Assembly: GCA_013399895.1 (NCBI GenBank)
Contig: VXBA01004389.1
Span: forward strand, 3,224,001-3,288,000
Source: Serilophus lunatus
Taxonomy: Eukaryota; Chordata; Aves; Passeriformes; Eurylaimidae
Length of the DNA: 64,000 nucleotides
Direction: 5' to 3'
Numbering within the stretch: the first letter of the stretch is position 1; each line of letters begins with the position of its first letter. Position numbers and translations under genes: made by a program. The notes below the pieces were generated by a model that was not told the DNA's origin, did no database searches, and was given only the letters and a program-made list of their open reading frames with translations. Positions 26,501 to 43,015 of the stretch are shown here, piece after piece.

Positions 26501-29500
26501 CTTTTCAGTGACAAGAGCTGCTGTTCAATCCTTTCAGGCTTATTTATTTTGTGATAAAATTCATGACAGCAGTCATATAGTTTGACAGATATCCTTTAAA
26601 TTGGGTAGACAATATTTTGATTAGGCCTATGAAAGACTGTAACTGTCAAGTGTGATTAAGTTTTGGAAATAACAACTTAAAAAATTTGCTAATCTTAAGA
26701 ACTTTGCCAGTCTAAAGAAGTGGGGTCAAAAACATCGGTGGAGATGTCCCCATCAGTCCTTCACTCAGCACAGTGGGACGCAATGATGCGGAATCCATAT
26801 TCCTTGCATGACATTACTTTCTAACTCCTGCCACTGTAGTAGGGGATTACTTTCAGCTCTTCCACTTGCTGTATCTCCGTGACCTTGGATATTTAATCAT
26901 AATTGGAAGTCGAGTGACTTTTACGAGACATGAATGTTAATTACCTTTCAAATTGCTGGAGAGGATACCTTGTCTGGAGTTCCTCTGATTATAGCAATTA
27001 ATTAGTGGTGCGAGGTCAGCCTCCTGTCTTCCACAGTTCACTGAACAGCATCTTTTCAAATATTTATAAAGATGTTTTAGTACCTATCACTGAAAGCTAC
27101 ATTAATGTTTTAATTTTAAGCAGAAAAAAGGACAACCTAATCCTGTCAGACACAACTGTGCCAGTATATACATAATAGCAATCTCAAATTAGAAATGATG
27201 TTTTATTCTATCAATATTCATTAAGAATAGGGGAAAATTTGTCTGATTGCGCAATGTAGAAATAAACAAAAAAAATGAACTAAAGTTACAATTATAGAAT
27301 AATTTTCACTAAAATACTATTCAGGGCAATGAACTACCTGGATTTCAGGAATTTCAAGATTATTAAAACAGCTAAATATAGGCAAAAAACCATCACAGAT
27401 TTTTCACAAAGGCTTAGCATCGTCTGAAAAGTGTCAGCTAAGACACATCAGGTAAAAAAACCCCCCAAACCTGAACCCAATAACGCAAACGCAGACAAAT
27501 CCCGAAGAAGGTCACTCTCTGTGACAGAGCTATTTTCAGATTGCCTATTGAACTACAAAGCCCCACAGGATAGATAGGAGGTTTTGTACCTTTGTAGCTC
27601 ACTGCAGACTGTGGAAAGGGCACCAAAAGTCCATGGGATGTCCAGCCTGGGGAAGCAGGGGCTGCACACCAGCCTTGGGGAACTCACATGCAGCACAGCT
27701 TTTCCTGCACTATGACTCTGGTTCTGCTGTACAAAGTGAACTAGAATAGTCTTACTACACAAAAGAAGCTCAAATGACTACCAAGGAACTGTAACTGGAA
27801 TATTGTGACACACTAGTGACTAGTTCAAGACATCATTACAGTATGCACTAGGCACCTTAAAGTTGCCTGGATCTTATACTCCTTCTACTATGAGGACCAG
27901 TAGATAAGATCAGACCTTTCAAGTTGAGCATACACACCTAGTAGTGCAGAATACATGTTACTTTTTTAGATAGGGTAGAAGAGAGATGTTCAGATCTACA
28001 GCCATGTCTGCTTAACCTAACACACAAGACAGACCACTCATCCCATCTTGTTTTATTCTTCCTGGAAGACATCTCTTCTGACTCCCCTTCTAGTATGTCG
28101 GAGCATCACTTCAATATTTCTCCCTTCTCCTTTTAAAAAGAAAATTGGTTATGGACATTTATCACCTCAAAACAACAATATGACTCTACCTGCTCTAAGT
28201 TTGAGTTTCCAGATTTACAAAATACTTAATCTCATGTCACATTTCTCCAAGTACCCAGAATTTCTGTTGAGCAACATCCAAACTGATATTGAGTGCCTCC
28301 CTCCAAATTTTTTTAAGGTTTCCATAATGTTTATCAGATTCGTGTAGGCTATGGGAGCCAGCTCCCACAAGAGATGGGGTTTGCTAATTAACACGACAGC
28401 AAGTTCTGGACAGATGTGTCAGCTACGGAGCTAACACCAAATCTCTTCACAAGATCTGAGATTTGGAATCAACAGAACAGGTAAAAAATGTGGTGAGTTT
28501 TTTTCTCTGTTTGGTTGGATTTGGGGGGGATTTTTTTTTAGGCTCACACTGACAGTGTGCAATTCCAACAAAGGTCCATTTGCTGTGCTTCACACTTGCC
28601 AACATTGGGAGTCACTGCTGGAAATTCATGACTCATGTGAGTTGCCAGGAAGTATGAATGCCAGTAAAAAGGGTCACCTCTAACCTGTCTAATGCCATTT
28701 GCCAACCTCACAGGACACCTAAAGTGAGATTATCAGCATGCTGCTGTCATATACCGTATAACAATGATCACTGAGGTATCTCAGGAAAGAATCTCTCCAT
28801 TAAATAATGGAGATCCACTCAGATACATAAGCAGAAAACCAGTTTAGAGACTTGCCCCAGCAAAATACAGTGCAGGACATACTTCTTCTATCCCAACAAC
28901 AACATAATGCCCTTCTGGAAAGAGAGGTCACTTATCTGGCCCTGCCTTTCTTTAGGTTTTGCTTGTGTGTGCACTCACACAGGAAGCATGTTTACTATAG
29001 GCACAGCATTCATAAGGACATGTCTAAGGTTTCACTGTATCTTTTGAGATTTTGTAAAAGGAAAGGGGAGTAAACCTTCTCTCTTGCTCTCAAATGAAGT
29101 CTTTCTTTTGGCAGGGGAACACAGAAAGACGTGGCTGTGAATTACACACAGACAGAATGCCCAGAGGAAAACCTGGGAGTTTATCCAATCTGTATCCATT
29201 TCTCAGTGGAAGGTGGAGGCTGCTCACCTGAACAAAGGGGACCAACAGCCTCCTGGTTGGTGTAGGGCCTATTACTGGTGTGACTAGAGCTCCAAGCAGC
29301 TGCTCTAACCATCACAGGAGCTGACAGGTTTTGTTTGAGTCTGACACACAAACCCAGATACAGCCAATTATCCAGGGAAATTGTCTCGGAGGTGACCGTG
29401 CATCCCTGAACCTCTTAGAAGAACGGACACCTGGCCACACTTTGTGAATGCATGACAAGAAAAGCAGTGTGGGGGGATGTTCCACAGCAGGGCACAAGTT

Positions 29501-32500
29501 CCGGGGCAAAAGGCAGAAATACACTCCCTGCTACATCTTTCCTTTTAGATATCACTGCTCTCACACCCAGCAACCACACGATCTTCAGAGGTTCATTCCT
29601 GCTCTTCTAACAGACCAAAGCTCCACCACCTGGGATACCCTATTAGCCATGTGAGCGATGTCCAAATTACCAATGGAATTAGAAGTGTGTGTTATCATTG
29701 CTTGCTGCTCTTTGGGAAGAACAAGACCATCGAGGCTCCTGCCCTGATTTGAGGCATTGGTTCCAGAGCTCAGTGTGTGGCATACACAGGTCACCAGATT
29801 TGAACATCAGCACATCCAGGTGTGTCAACCCATTGGAAAGGGAAGTGCAAACCCATCCCCTGAGGCCCAAATGCAATCCCTTGCCATCCTCTTGAGCTGA
29901 ATACTCACCTATTGAGCAGATCATCTCTTTAGGTATTGCTTTTGTGAATCTACACGCACTTTTTCTTATTATCACTAATGAATCATCAAACACCTACTTA
30001 TGTGACAGAAGATGGCTGCTTATGCATTGCCAACATGAAACATGAATGAGAAGCTGTTGGACTGCACAGCTTGTTTTCTGAAATCTTTTGAAGTGCCAAC
30101 CCTTGTAACTTTCAAAATTGCTTAAGAAATATTTTAAGAAAAATTCAGTGACCAGTTTGTATAACCCAAGTGTGTGTTGAACACACACTTTAGAAGAGCT
30201 TAATAGTAATCCTAAATTAATATTTCCCTTGAGTTTCCATGGTAGTTTCAGCCCTTCCTTTCTACTCACCTGTGAAAATGAGTTTTTACCCAGCCTAACT
30301 ACACATCAGTTCTGATACTATACACGCTGTGTATATGCACATATCTTGATATTTTAAAATTACTCTTTATTGTTGTTGTTGGGTTGTTTTTTAACAAAAA
30401 AAGGATCATTATTTGGTTTTATAGGAGATGGAGAGGATAGTAGCATCATTTCTTTCTAGGAAAAACTCATTCAACATCCATTTAAGGCCAGCAGACAGCT
30501 CCCTCTATAAAGCACTACTTTGAAGATTACTGTCAGGGGTCATGAGAGGCACAACATGTACTAAGTGATGTGCAGGTGGCATAGGGAAGCAAAAGGATGC
30601 TTTATACTTTTTTCCTCCTTTTTGTCACCTTACAATATGGCACTACATTGTAAACACTTACTTTCATGAGATCTGTATTTCATATGTTGAGAGGGCGAGC
30701 ATGATAAATTATTGAACTAGGAGGATAAATCATCATTTTCTCCTATCAGCCATCCATCTGTCCATCTAAGTCCTGAAAAATTCCAAATGCATCAATACTT
30801 TTGCAGAGATGCTCAGGGCTAGACAGACAAGATTTACTGTTGTTCTGCTTGTACAACATGAAAAATGTCTTTACTTTTAAGGCTGACTACCTTGAAAACC
30901 TTTTATCATCACTGACACTGCTTTCCTATATCTTCTCATCCTCCAAAAAAGGGGACGCATGAGAAGATAGTTGGTTCTATTCTAATACATTATGCACTTT
31001 CATGGGAAACAAATTCTCTGAAATAGGTCTACACAAAATTCAATTAAAGTATGTGACAGGTTCTAGTCATTAAGGGTTGATAAAAATAAAACAATTACTG
31101 TTATATTATGACATTCTACAATCTCACTGCTCGATAATAGACTTCGGCAGAAGTTTTAAATGCACTCCACTACAGAGTTTTTGTTCTGCAAACACCAAAC
31201 ACTAGGACTGTCTTGGAAATTAAAAAGAAAATCCCAACCAAACCCAAACAAACTAACAATTAAAAAATGCACAGCAAAATAACTGTTCTTAAATGAGATT
31301 CTCAGGACTGCATTCATGTGGCCAATCTCAGTTGTGTGGAATGACTAGTCAGAGTACCAAGAGCATCATCCATCTCAATTTGTCTTTTTGAACTTTTGTT
31401 GTCATAATTTAGTGTTTATGCAAATACATGCATAGAGCAAAAGGCCTATCACAAGGCAGAGACTCCAATGCACTGGTATATAAATATTATAATAGTATAA
31501 CCTCTGTGGGAAAAGAAGAAGGTCCATTAAACAGAATTAATAAAAGTTTGGCACAAATGCTTTTTTTTTTCCCCCACAGGTTTTGCATAGAGATTGTCCA
31601 TTCAGCAAAGAATTTTAAAACCTGGATTGTGATGAAGCACATCATGTCACCCTTCAGATTTACATGTATTTTTGTTTTCTGTTGAATAAAAATGCAGGTA
31701 TTCATTAGCCTAAGAGTAAAAAGTTAATATCCAATGTATTTCAGGGTTAGATTTATCAGAAATTCGATTTCTAAATATTTCTAAATTATTATTTCTAAAT
31801 AATTTCCATACCCGGTATTTATGGAACCCAAAAACTCCTTTACATTGCTAAGAAGAATAATTTGTACTACAGAAGAAAAATGTTACCCTGATGAATTCCA
31901 TGAGAGTACAGTACTAGCATTTCACATGAGGTGTTAGTACTGAAAGCTTTCACAGGGAAGCAACCCCAAAAAAGCCTTGAAACTACACCCTGAAAAGCGA
32001 GATACTTTAATCAGTGGTGCAGGCACCTTCAGCCATTTTTTTTTCTTTACTTCTAAGTTTGTGTCAACTTAAAACACACATGAAGTCATGGCATTAGTAG
32101 TGGGAAGAATGCAGTAGAAATTTAGAAAGTTTTTTTTCTTGCTCATTGTAAAAGTTTATAGAATTTCCTGCCCAAAAATATTTTACAGAATGCAAAGGTT
32201 ATTAATCAGGTTCTCAGTCTTTCACCCTTCGGTTTGTTGTGTGTTCTGCACAGCCCTGGGGATTCTGCGACTGTTAAAGGATTGTGGAAACAGTTTCTGT
32301 GGAGAACCTTGGTAAAGTAAAATAGAAACAAAAAAAAATCCTTTGGGGGTTATTACACAAAGATCTTGAAGCATAGCAGAGGTAAAGCTCAGTATCTCCA
32401 TCAAAATTCTGGTACATGCTTATGACCATATTAGATCATATTCTGATCTAATATCCAATATCTAATAGCTCCCCTGACATCAACTGTGTATTTCTAAGGA

Positions 32501-33589
32501 AATAAATAAATTTAATTTTTTAAAAATAATTCACTCTCAAGCAAGGGTAAAGTAAATAAAAATGTCTCACTGAAAGGAAACATAAGGCATCACAATAAGT
32601 AAATTTCATCAGGCCCATATGAGTTCATGATTTCAAACTCAAGTTACTTGTATACCCACTAGTTAAGATTTAGTTCTACCTGAGCATTGAAGAGATCATT
32701 TTCTGAAATGTCCAGCTACTTATGCTTTATAACAACTGCAATTATGAAAAAAAAGAGGGCCTAATCCATCTCAGATGATGTCAGCAGAATAAAGGCAGAA
32801 CCTGTAGAATCATAGCTGTGTGGTATGAAACTATTTAATGCAGTATTTTTATAGAAAAAATAATAGTTCTAAAATTCTATTGACATAATATACAGCTATA
32901 CACCTAAGTTATCAAAACACGTGCAGAGCTGCAAAAACATTCAAATAGAATTTGTATAAAAAGCAAAAATTTTCATTAAGAAAAAGGATTTAGCCATTTG
33001 TACAAAGTAGCGTTCTTTTGCTTCAATTTGCTCTTTCGTTAGGTTTCATTTTAGAAGTTAAATTTAAAAATTAGTCAACACACTGAATTAAGTATGTAGA
33101 TTTTCATTTAAATAAATCAGTCAACAATTTTTTTTTATAAAGTATTTAACACTTCATTGTAGAAACATAGGCAAAATGACTATTATAACCAAAATGAAAA
33201 ATACTGTTCAATTTAAAAAAATGTACTTAAACAAGAACCTGAAAAAGTTTATGATATGCATAACATTGTTCAAGCAAAATTGCACTAGTATTACATAAAT
33301 CAAGAGTTTTATAAAGGCCCCAATATGGCAAAGTTTAGAAATAGGTAGTATGCATGCACAATATTACAACAAAAATCTTTTATAAAACAGCAGTTATTTT
33401 TGTAATGCTTGTACAAAGGGAATAAAGAGCAACCACAAACATATTTAATCTGTTAGGTTAATATATTATGATAGCTAAAAGTCAGTCATGTCTAGCAGAG
33501 GAAGGAAGATCCCTCCACAGTATATGTGTGAATACATCTTTTGTGCCTTTCAAGTTATGTATAAAATATTTTGATTCCGTTCAAACCAA
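23586..33589. other. Intergenic region directly downstream of LRP1B
   Basis: No gene or clear transposon is seen over 10 kb. Blocks at about 25240-25340, 26040-26280 and 26740-27060 have repeated TAAT, CAATTA and TGATTTA motifs in otherwise complex sequence, a look shared by many vertebrate developmental enhancers. The rest is AT-rich unique sequence. Confidence 0.6.
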
Positions 33590-34820
33590 AGTAATTATAT
33601 TCTTTATTTCTGTCACAATTAAAAAAGGTGAGTCAGATTTTGCCTCTTTGCAACAACAGAAAGCAGATCAGGTCAGAGAAGTGCTGGAAACTGATACTGA
33701 TGCTTTTCACTTTTGAAATGGGATTTTGATATTTAACCAGACTACTGAAACTGGGGCTTTGGTAAGATTTCACTAATATGGAATTTGGTTTGTTTTATTT
33801 CCACAATATAACAGTTTATCTTAATTTAAAGAAACCGCTTTATTTTAATAACACTAAACAGGTATGAGGGGTGATTTTTGTGATTGTCAAAACCGAATGC
33901 TGTGATCGTCTGAGTGTGCTTAAGGTTTGGGGTTTGTTTTTTCCCTACTGCTTGGTACCTGTTGGGGAATTATTAATCCATAAGTAATGTGTGTGATTAA
34001 GTGAATAAACATATAAAGCATGTGTAGGCAATGCCCTCTTGTGCTCTAGGGTGGCTACTGTCCTACAGGACTGTTGGAGTTCATATGCTTTGTCCCACAG
34101 CAAGTAAGGTTTCAGCTTCCAAGATATATCATCACTATGTTCTATAAGGTTTTAATAAATACAAAGCTTGTTTACATGGTATATATGTTTAGTATATCAT
34201 GTACAGTCACTGAATTTCTGAAACATAATCATTGTGTTCATGCAGATCATTAGATGTTCCATTTCTATAGTCTTGTTTACTTCTTGGCAACCTAAAGCTA
34301 ATTTAAAAGCAAGTTATGTTTGTTTGTGAAAAGTTATCTAGCTTCATCAGGATCTGAAGAGAAATTCTAATGGGCACAAAGAAGAGAGTATACCATTCAA
34401 TCATTCTTTCACCATTTAAAATAAACAAAGTTACACACTGTACTACAGCTTCCAGACTACATAATGAAAAAGTGCAGATACCATCTTCATCGATTAAGTA
34501 GAACCAAAAAAGTTCATAGAAAATAGATTGCTCATTTTCACGCTACAAACGAATATGTTGTTTGCCATCTTAACAAATTTAAAGGTGTGTTATTTCAGCA
34601 GCATTGTTGTAAATTGTACCGTAGTGCAGTTTCTTTTTCATAAAAATACCTTACAAATGGTCAGTCAAAAGTCATCAGCAAAAGAAAAACCCAGAAAACA
34701 ATCAACCAAACAAAAAACAGAGGTAATGCTGATGCCAAAACAATTATAATACTGTTGGTACATAGAAAAGTAATCCTTATATTTTATACATTTATACAGA
34801 GTATAAAAGGTAACAGCAGA
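33590..34820 (-). other. LRP1B: Probable LRP1B 3' UTR
   Basis: Downstream of the stop codon the minus strand is AT-rich, lacks recognised transposons and carries no coding signal. AATAAA hexamers in the sense of the gene occur at 33844-33839, 33799-33794 and 33608-33603, so transcripts could end from about 33.8 to 33.58 kb. The exact cleavage site cannot be fixed from sequence. The left limit is an estimate. Confidence 0.45.
33603..33844 (-). terminator. Cluster of candidate poly(A) signals for LRP1B
   Basis: Three canonical AATAAA hexamers on the minus strand lie within 242 bases, at 33844-33839, 33799-33794 and 33608-33603. They are 1.0 to 1.2 kb after the stop codon. A T-rich or GT-rich downstream element is not distinctive after any of them. 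AT-rich sequence makes chance hexamers common, so this is only a candidate region. Confidence 0.35.
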
Positions 34821-34961
34821 TTATGCCACAGTCTCCCTTATCCCAATATCTATTTTCTTTGGAAGAAGTTCTCTTCTTTCATCAACACTTGCTAAGGAGT
34901 TTCGACAGTTTTGTCCATCCACATATAACTTTGCATATACTGGATTGGCGTAATTTGTTGG
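34821..34961 (-). CDS. LRP1B: LRP1B terminal coding exon: distal NPxY motif and C-terminus
   Basis: This exon encodes residues 323 to 368 and the TAA stop at 34823-34821. The acceptor is AATTTCTCTGCAG. It begins PTNYANPVYAKLYVDG, which holds the second NPxY motif (NPVY) overlapped by the YxxL motif YAKL. In LRP1 the matching YATL element is the main endocytosis signal. After it come NSLASVDERRELLPKK, with a second dileucine, and the C-terminus IGIRETVA. The ending is diagnostic for LRP1B, since LRP1 finishes differently. The exon continues into the 3' UTR. Confidence 0.98.
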   Translation of the reverse strand, partial: PTNYANPVYAKLYVDGQNCRNSLASVDERRELLPKKIDIGIRETVA

Positions 34962-37211
34962 CTGCAGAGAAATTAAGCAAACATTAGATCAGCCAGATTA
35001 AACCAGAATAAACACTTATGGAAATGGAAATGACTTTGTTAAAGCAAGAACAAGTACACATAAAATATAAGAGGACATATTTAATAGATACCTGGACGTC
35101 TGCAAACCTGATAATGAGTTAATTATTTAGTTAAAAAATAAATTCATGATGAGACATGCTATTAAAGTAACCAATGACATGACATGCAGCATATTATGAT
35201 ATTAAAACAATAAAAACAATGACAAAAATGAAACAAAAACCTTGAAAAAATGTCTCTGAGGTTGACTTGTCCACCTTTTTACACTGGAAGATTTCAGAAT
35301 AAATATGAAAGTTTATAGAGAAGGTGCACTGTGAGACCATGTGACAAGTTTAACAGTAGAAAACTGCAGCCAGCAGTTTCCATATATTACCTGTTCTAAG
35401 ACATCAGCATCCCATCAATAGCTGACCATGTTTTCGAATTCTGTGGCCCAAATACACAACATGATTTGACCAAAAAATTCAATACTTGAGTAATGTAAAT
35501 TAAACTTTAATAAAAAACCAGCATAACTTTTAATATATCATAGTAGTTACAGATTGAGAAGTCTTTTCTCAACAATTTTGTTAGTTTGGAGTGTAAGAAA
35601 AAACATCTTTTGAAATGAGTGGTACTTCACTTTTAATGCTGCTAAGCACTACAGTGTGTGAGAAATCTCCTGAGTCTGACAGCACAGAAGGATGTATAAT
35701 CTGGAGGAGAACTTACTCTCCTGTCAGTTATGCTAAGGAGAAAGCAATATCCAAGGTCTGTCATGTAAAGGTCTCCACTGCTTCCTTCAGACTTTGTGTC
35801 TTTTTTGTCTCTAGAAGACCTTGGCTATCCAAGTAGATGTTCAGCTTTCTCCTATAATAACAGGAAGGGGTGTCAAGTGGTCAAAATCTTCCTCTTTCTT
35901 ATAACTATTGAAATAGCCTAGCTTTTGTAAATACTGAGAGGAACACCAGCAAGCTCTAAAATAGGGAAATTTATTTGTTTGGGGTACGTGAGGAGTGGGT
36001 AAACTTTAAATTACCTAAACCAAAAGTGAGTAGGTTTTCTTGACTTGCTCATTTAGTTAGTGAAAAGCTGCCTATTCCATCTATTGCACATGACAGTGAT
36101 TGCCTCGTAGTCCAGACCTTCCAAAACAAACAGCTACTTTCAGTTCGACTTGTTGGTCAGCCCCCATTAGAGATCTTTACATTTGTTGTCATGATTATAA
36201 TCAGAAATTTAGGAAAACAGAATTTAGTTCTATTTCAATTCTCAGGTTTTTTTATCCCATCGATAACCATTATTAAGGATGATAATCACAACAGAAAAGA
36301 GACACTTGGCATCTATATAGTGCTTCATGGAGTTATTAAAATTATATATAATAGTAGAGTCTCCCTCATGATACCTCTTTGAGTGGATACTGAGAGCATA
36401 ATGCAGTACAGAGAGAAACTGGAGTGACTTGAATTTAAGAGAGTTAAAGATGGGCAAATATTCCAGCTTTCATCATCCATGGGTTCTGTGCTCCATCAGA
36501 AAAATCACAACCGATAAAAATTGTTAAACTACCGAATACAACATATTACAATCATGCAAGAACGTAAATGGCACAACAGATGAATATATATCGAGGCACA
36601 TGAAAATGAATACAGATGTCCCTTTTGTATTTTGAATTTCAGTGTTTGCAAGCGCAATGCTAAATTGCAGTAAAAAATCTGATGTTTTAGAAGGAGCCGG
36701 TTTATCACATATATTTATTAAAAGCTGAACGATCAAAAAATGCATTTCAAATATTAAAGGAAATTAATTTATATGTGCATCAAATTCTTCTAAAATCAAA
36801 GCATTTGTTTCCATTCTTTGGGATCGTCTTTCAGTTTGATAAACTTCACTAAATGCTTGTAATTACATAAAACTGGAAAATGTATGAAGATACATGACTA
36901 TGAATGCTATGCTAAACTTAAATAATGTTATTCAAAAGCATCACATTGTCTACTGGTTTTTCTCTCCTTTGCAAAGACACATTTGCAGTTTTAGATCACA
37001 TTAAAATGGTGGATACAGGTGAAGATTTGTATGCAGAAATGGACACTATTTCAAACAGAAAATGTGTTATATACTGTAGTTCTTCTTCCATTAAAAGAAC
37101 AAAACCAAAATAAAAACAAACAGAAAATGCCTCCATTCAAAAATGACAGACAAACTTTGTCTGGAAAGGGGTTGTGGTGGAATGAAATGGATTTGAATCA
37201 TCATTTCTCAC
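34962..37211 (-). other. LRP1B intron before the terminal exon
   Basis: A 2.25-kb intron with consensus ends. No transposon, RNA gene or further exon was recognised. Confidence 0.85.
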
Positions 37212-37310
37212 CCCTGTTGATAGTGGTCCTTTCAAGTCAGAGTTTAGGTAGATTGATGGAGCTGTGTGGGGAAGCTTGAATGCAGTGGGCCCTCCCCCTA
37301 TGTATCTGGC
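37212..37310 (-). CDS. LRP1B: LRP1B exon: 33-residue cytoplasmic insert specific to LRP1B
   Basis: This 99-bp, phase 0-0 exon encodes residues 290 to 322, from ARYIGGGPTAF to KGPLSTG. The acceptor is TGTTTATACAG and the donor GTGAGA. No frame on this strand makes a long ORF here, so it was found by protein resemblance. It matches the insert in the LRP1B tail that LRP1 lacks, exon 90 in the human gene numbering as I recall it. Being exactly 33 codons and symmetric, it can be skipped without disturbing the rest of the tail. It is reported to be alternatively spliced in mammals. It separates the two NPxY motifs and contains a Pro-rich part (LPHTAPSIYL). Its function is not established from sequence. 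Confidence 0.95.
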
Positions 37311-38289
37311 CTGTATAAACAGAAAATTTTAGTTTCTCTGCTAATAGAGCATTTTCCATGTGTAATCGTCAACACTGTTAAGTAAACAGTGCAGCAATTA
37401 AAAACATTATTTTAGAATGATCTACATTTAAGAAAATCTTCTTGCAGGTATTCTTCAGCATGAAAAACAAAATTCTACCATCATTTCCCACCAAGGATTA
37501 GAGCCAGACTTCACAATAAGCAGTGAGTGGCTCAAGTCACTCTGCCTCCAGTAACTATTTTCAGCTTACCTCCTGCATTCAGCACAATGACTGTGTGATT
37601 CTATGACATTCCTAGAGCTATCAGTAATCCAGCTATTGCTTTGTCAGAAATGCCACAGGATGATGGCTGCCCTTTGGTGTATGTCTGATTACTGGGCTCT
37701 AGGAAAGATATCGCAGCATTACCCCGTTCATCCCGTGTCACATCACTCAGGGAGTTCAATCACTGGAGAGTGGTGCTGCAGAAGTGACAGCATCTTTTAC
37801 AAGGAAATGAGAATACTTCCTAGCTTTGTGTAAACATTTAATCTATCTATCCTGACAGGAATCCCAATTCTTTAGGCCTTTGGAAGTTTTCGGGTGTGAA
37901 ATAAGTTTGCCTCATATGTATGCATACACTCTTTGGTGATTCAAAAATAGACTGTACAGTTATATATTTCTAAACAATATTTGCCACTTGGCTAAAAAGA
38001 TAGTTTGCAGTTTGGCTTCATAAGGCAGATGTGCCTATGGCCAAAAACTCATTTTGTAGTCTTTGGTAAATACAGGCACTGGGAAAAATGATCATCAGCA
38101 AGCATCAGACTACAAAACAGATGTTAATAGATAAATGACATTTATTCTAATGAAACCGAACTTGCTTTTATATTCATTAACTAAATCTAAATGTCATTGT
38201 TCTGTGCTTATATTCATTACATTTAAAGACAAAATTTTCGTCAGACAAAATAAGTAGTGCTTTTGCCACTAGAAAAAGAAAAAAATTAC
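37311..38289 (-). other. LRP1B intron before the 33-residue insert exon
   Basis: A 979-bp intron beginning GTAATT and ending ATACAG. It is AT-rich and no embedded element was recognised. Confidence 0.85.
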
Positions 38290-38434
38290 CTTTTCTGCAT
38301 TTACAGTAAAATCTGAGGCTAAAAGACCACCTTCACTGTGGTCGTGGCCCACCTCATACATGTTATAGGATGGATTGCCGATTTCTACATTGATTCCTCC
38401 ATTTATCATGGGTTGTCTTCTGATAGTTTTTGTC
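38290..38434 (-). CDS. LRP1B: LRP1B exon: proximal cytoplasmic tail with first NPxY motif
   Basis: This 145-bp exon encodes the last base of Arg 241 and residues 242 to 289. The acceptor is TATGCATTATAG and the donor AAAAG/GTAATT. It carries TKTIRRQP and then the first NPxY motif in GNPSYNMYE. Such motifs bind PTB-domain adaptors and clathrin sorting proteins in LRP1. A Gly-Gly-Leu-Leu follows, a possible dileucine sorting signal. The exon ends SDFTVNAEK in phase 0, so it can join either the 33-residue insert exon or, by skipping, the last exon directly. The end of this exon differs from my recollection of human LRP1B (DPGFMIDPTK), while the part up to MYEV is nearly the same. Confidence 0.97.
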
Positions 38435-42938
<4,504 letters not shown>

Positions 42939-43015
42939 TTGTACTGATGTTGTCAGACTTGCTGCTTTTGGGAGCTGGCCTCTCACACTGTGTGCCTGAC
43001 CAGTTGGCTGAACAT
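42939..43015 (-). CDS. LRP1B: LRP1B exon: last EGF module end and juxtamembrane stalk
   Basis: This 77-bp exon encodes residues 185 (split Lys) to 210 and the first base of Arg 211. The acceptor is GGGTCCTTTTAG and the donor GTAAGT. CSANWSGTQCERP closes the last EGF module. A short Ser, Lys and Pro-rich stalk (PAPKSSKSDNIST) then leads to the membrane. NWS and NIS are N-glycosylation sequons. The stalk is where sheddases act in related receptors, before gamma-secretase cleavage. That role is inferred from family knowledge and not visible here. A 9.2-kb intron separates it from the cassette exon, the longest intron complete in the window. Confidence 0.96.

Noticed and set aside
37578..37612. 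GTGTGATTCTATGACA resembling a CR1 end in an LRP1B intron
   Set aside because: No CR1-like sequence upstream or downstream of it.
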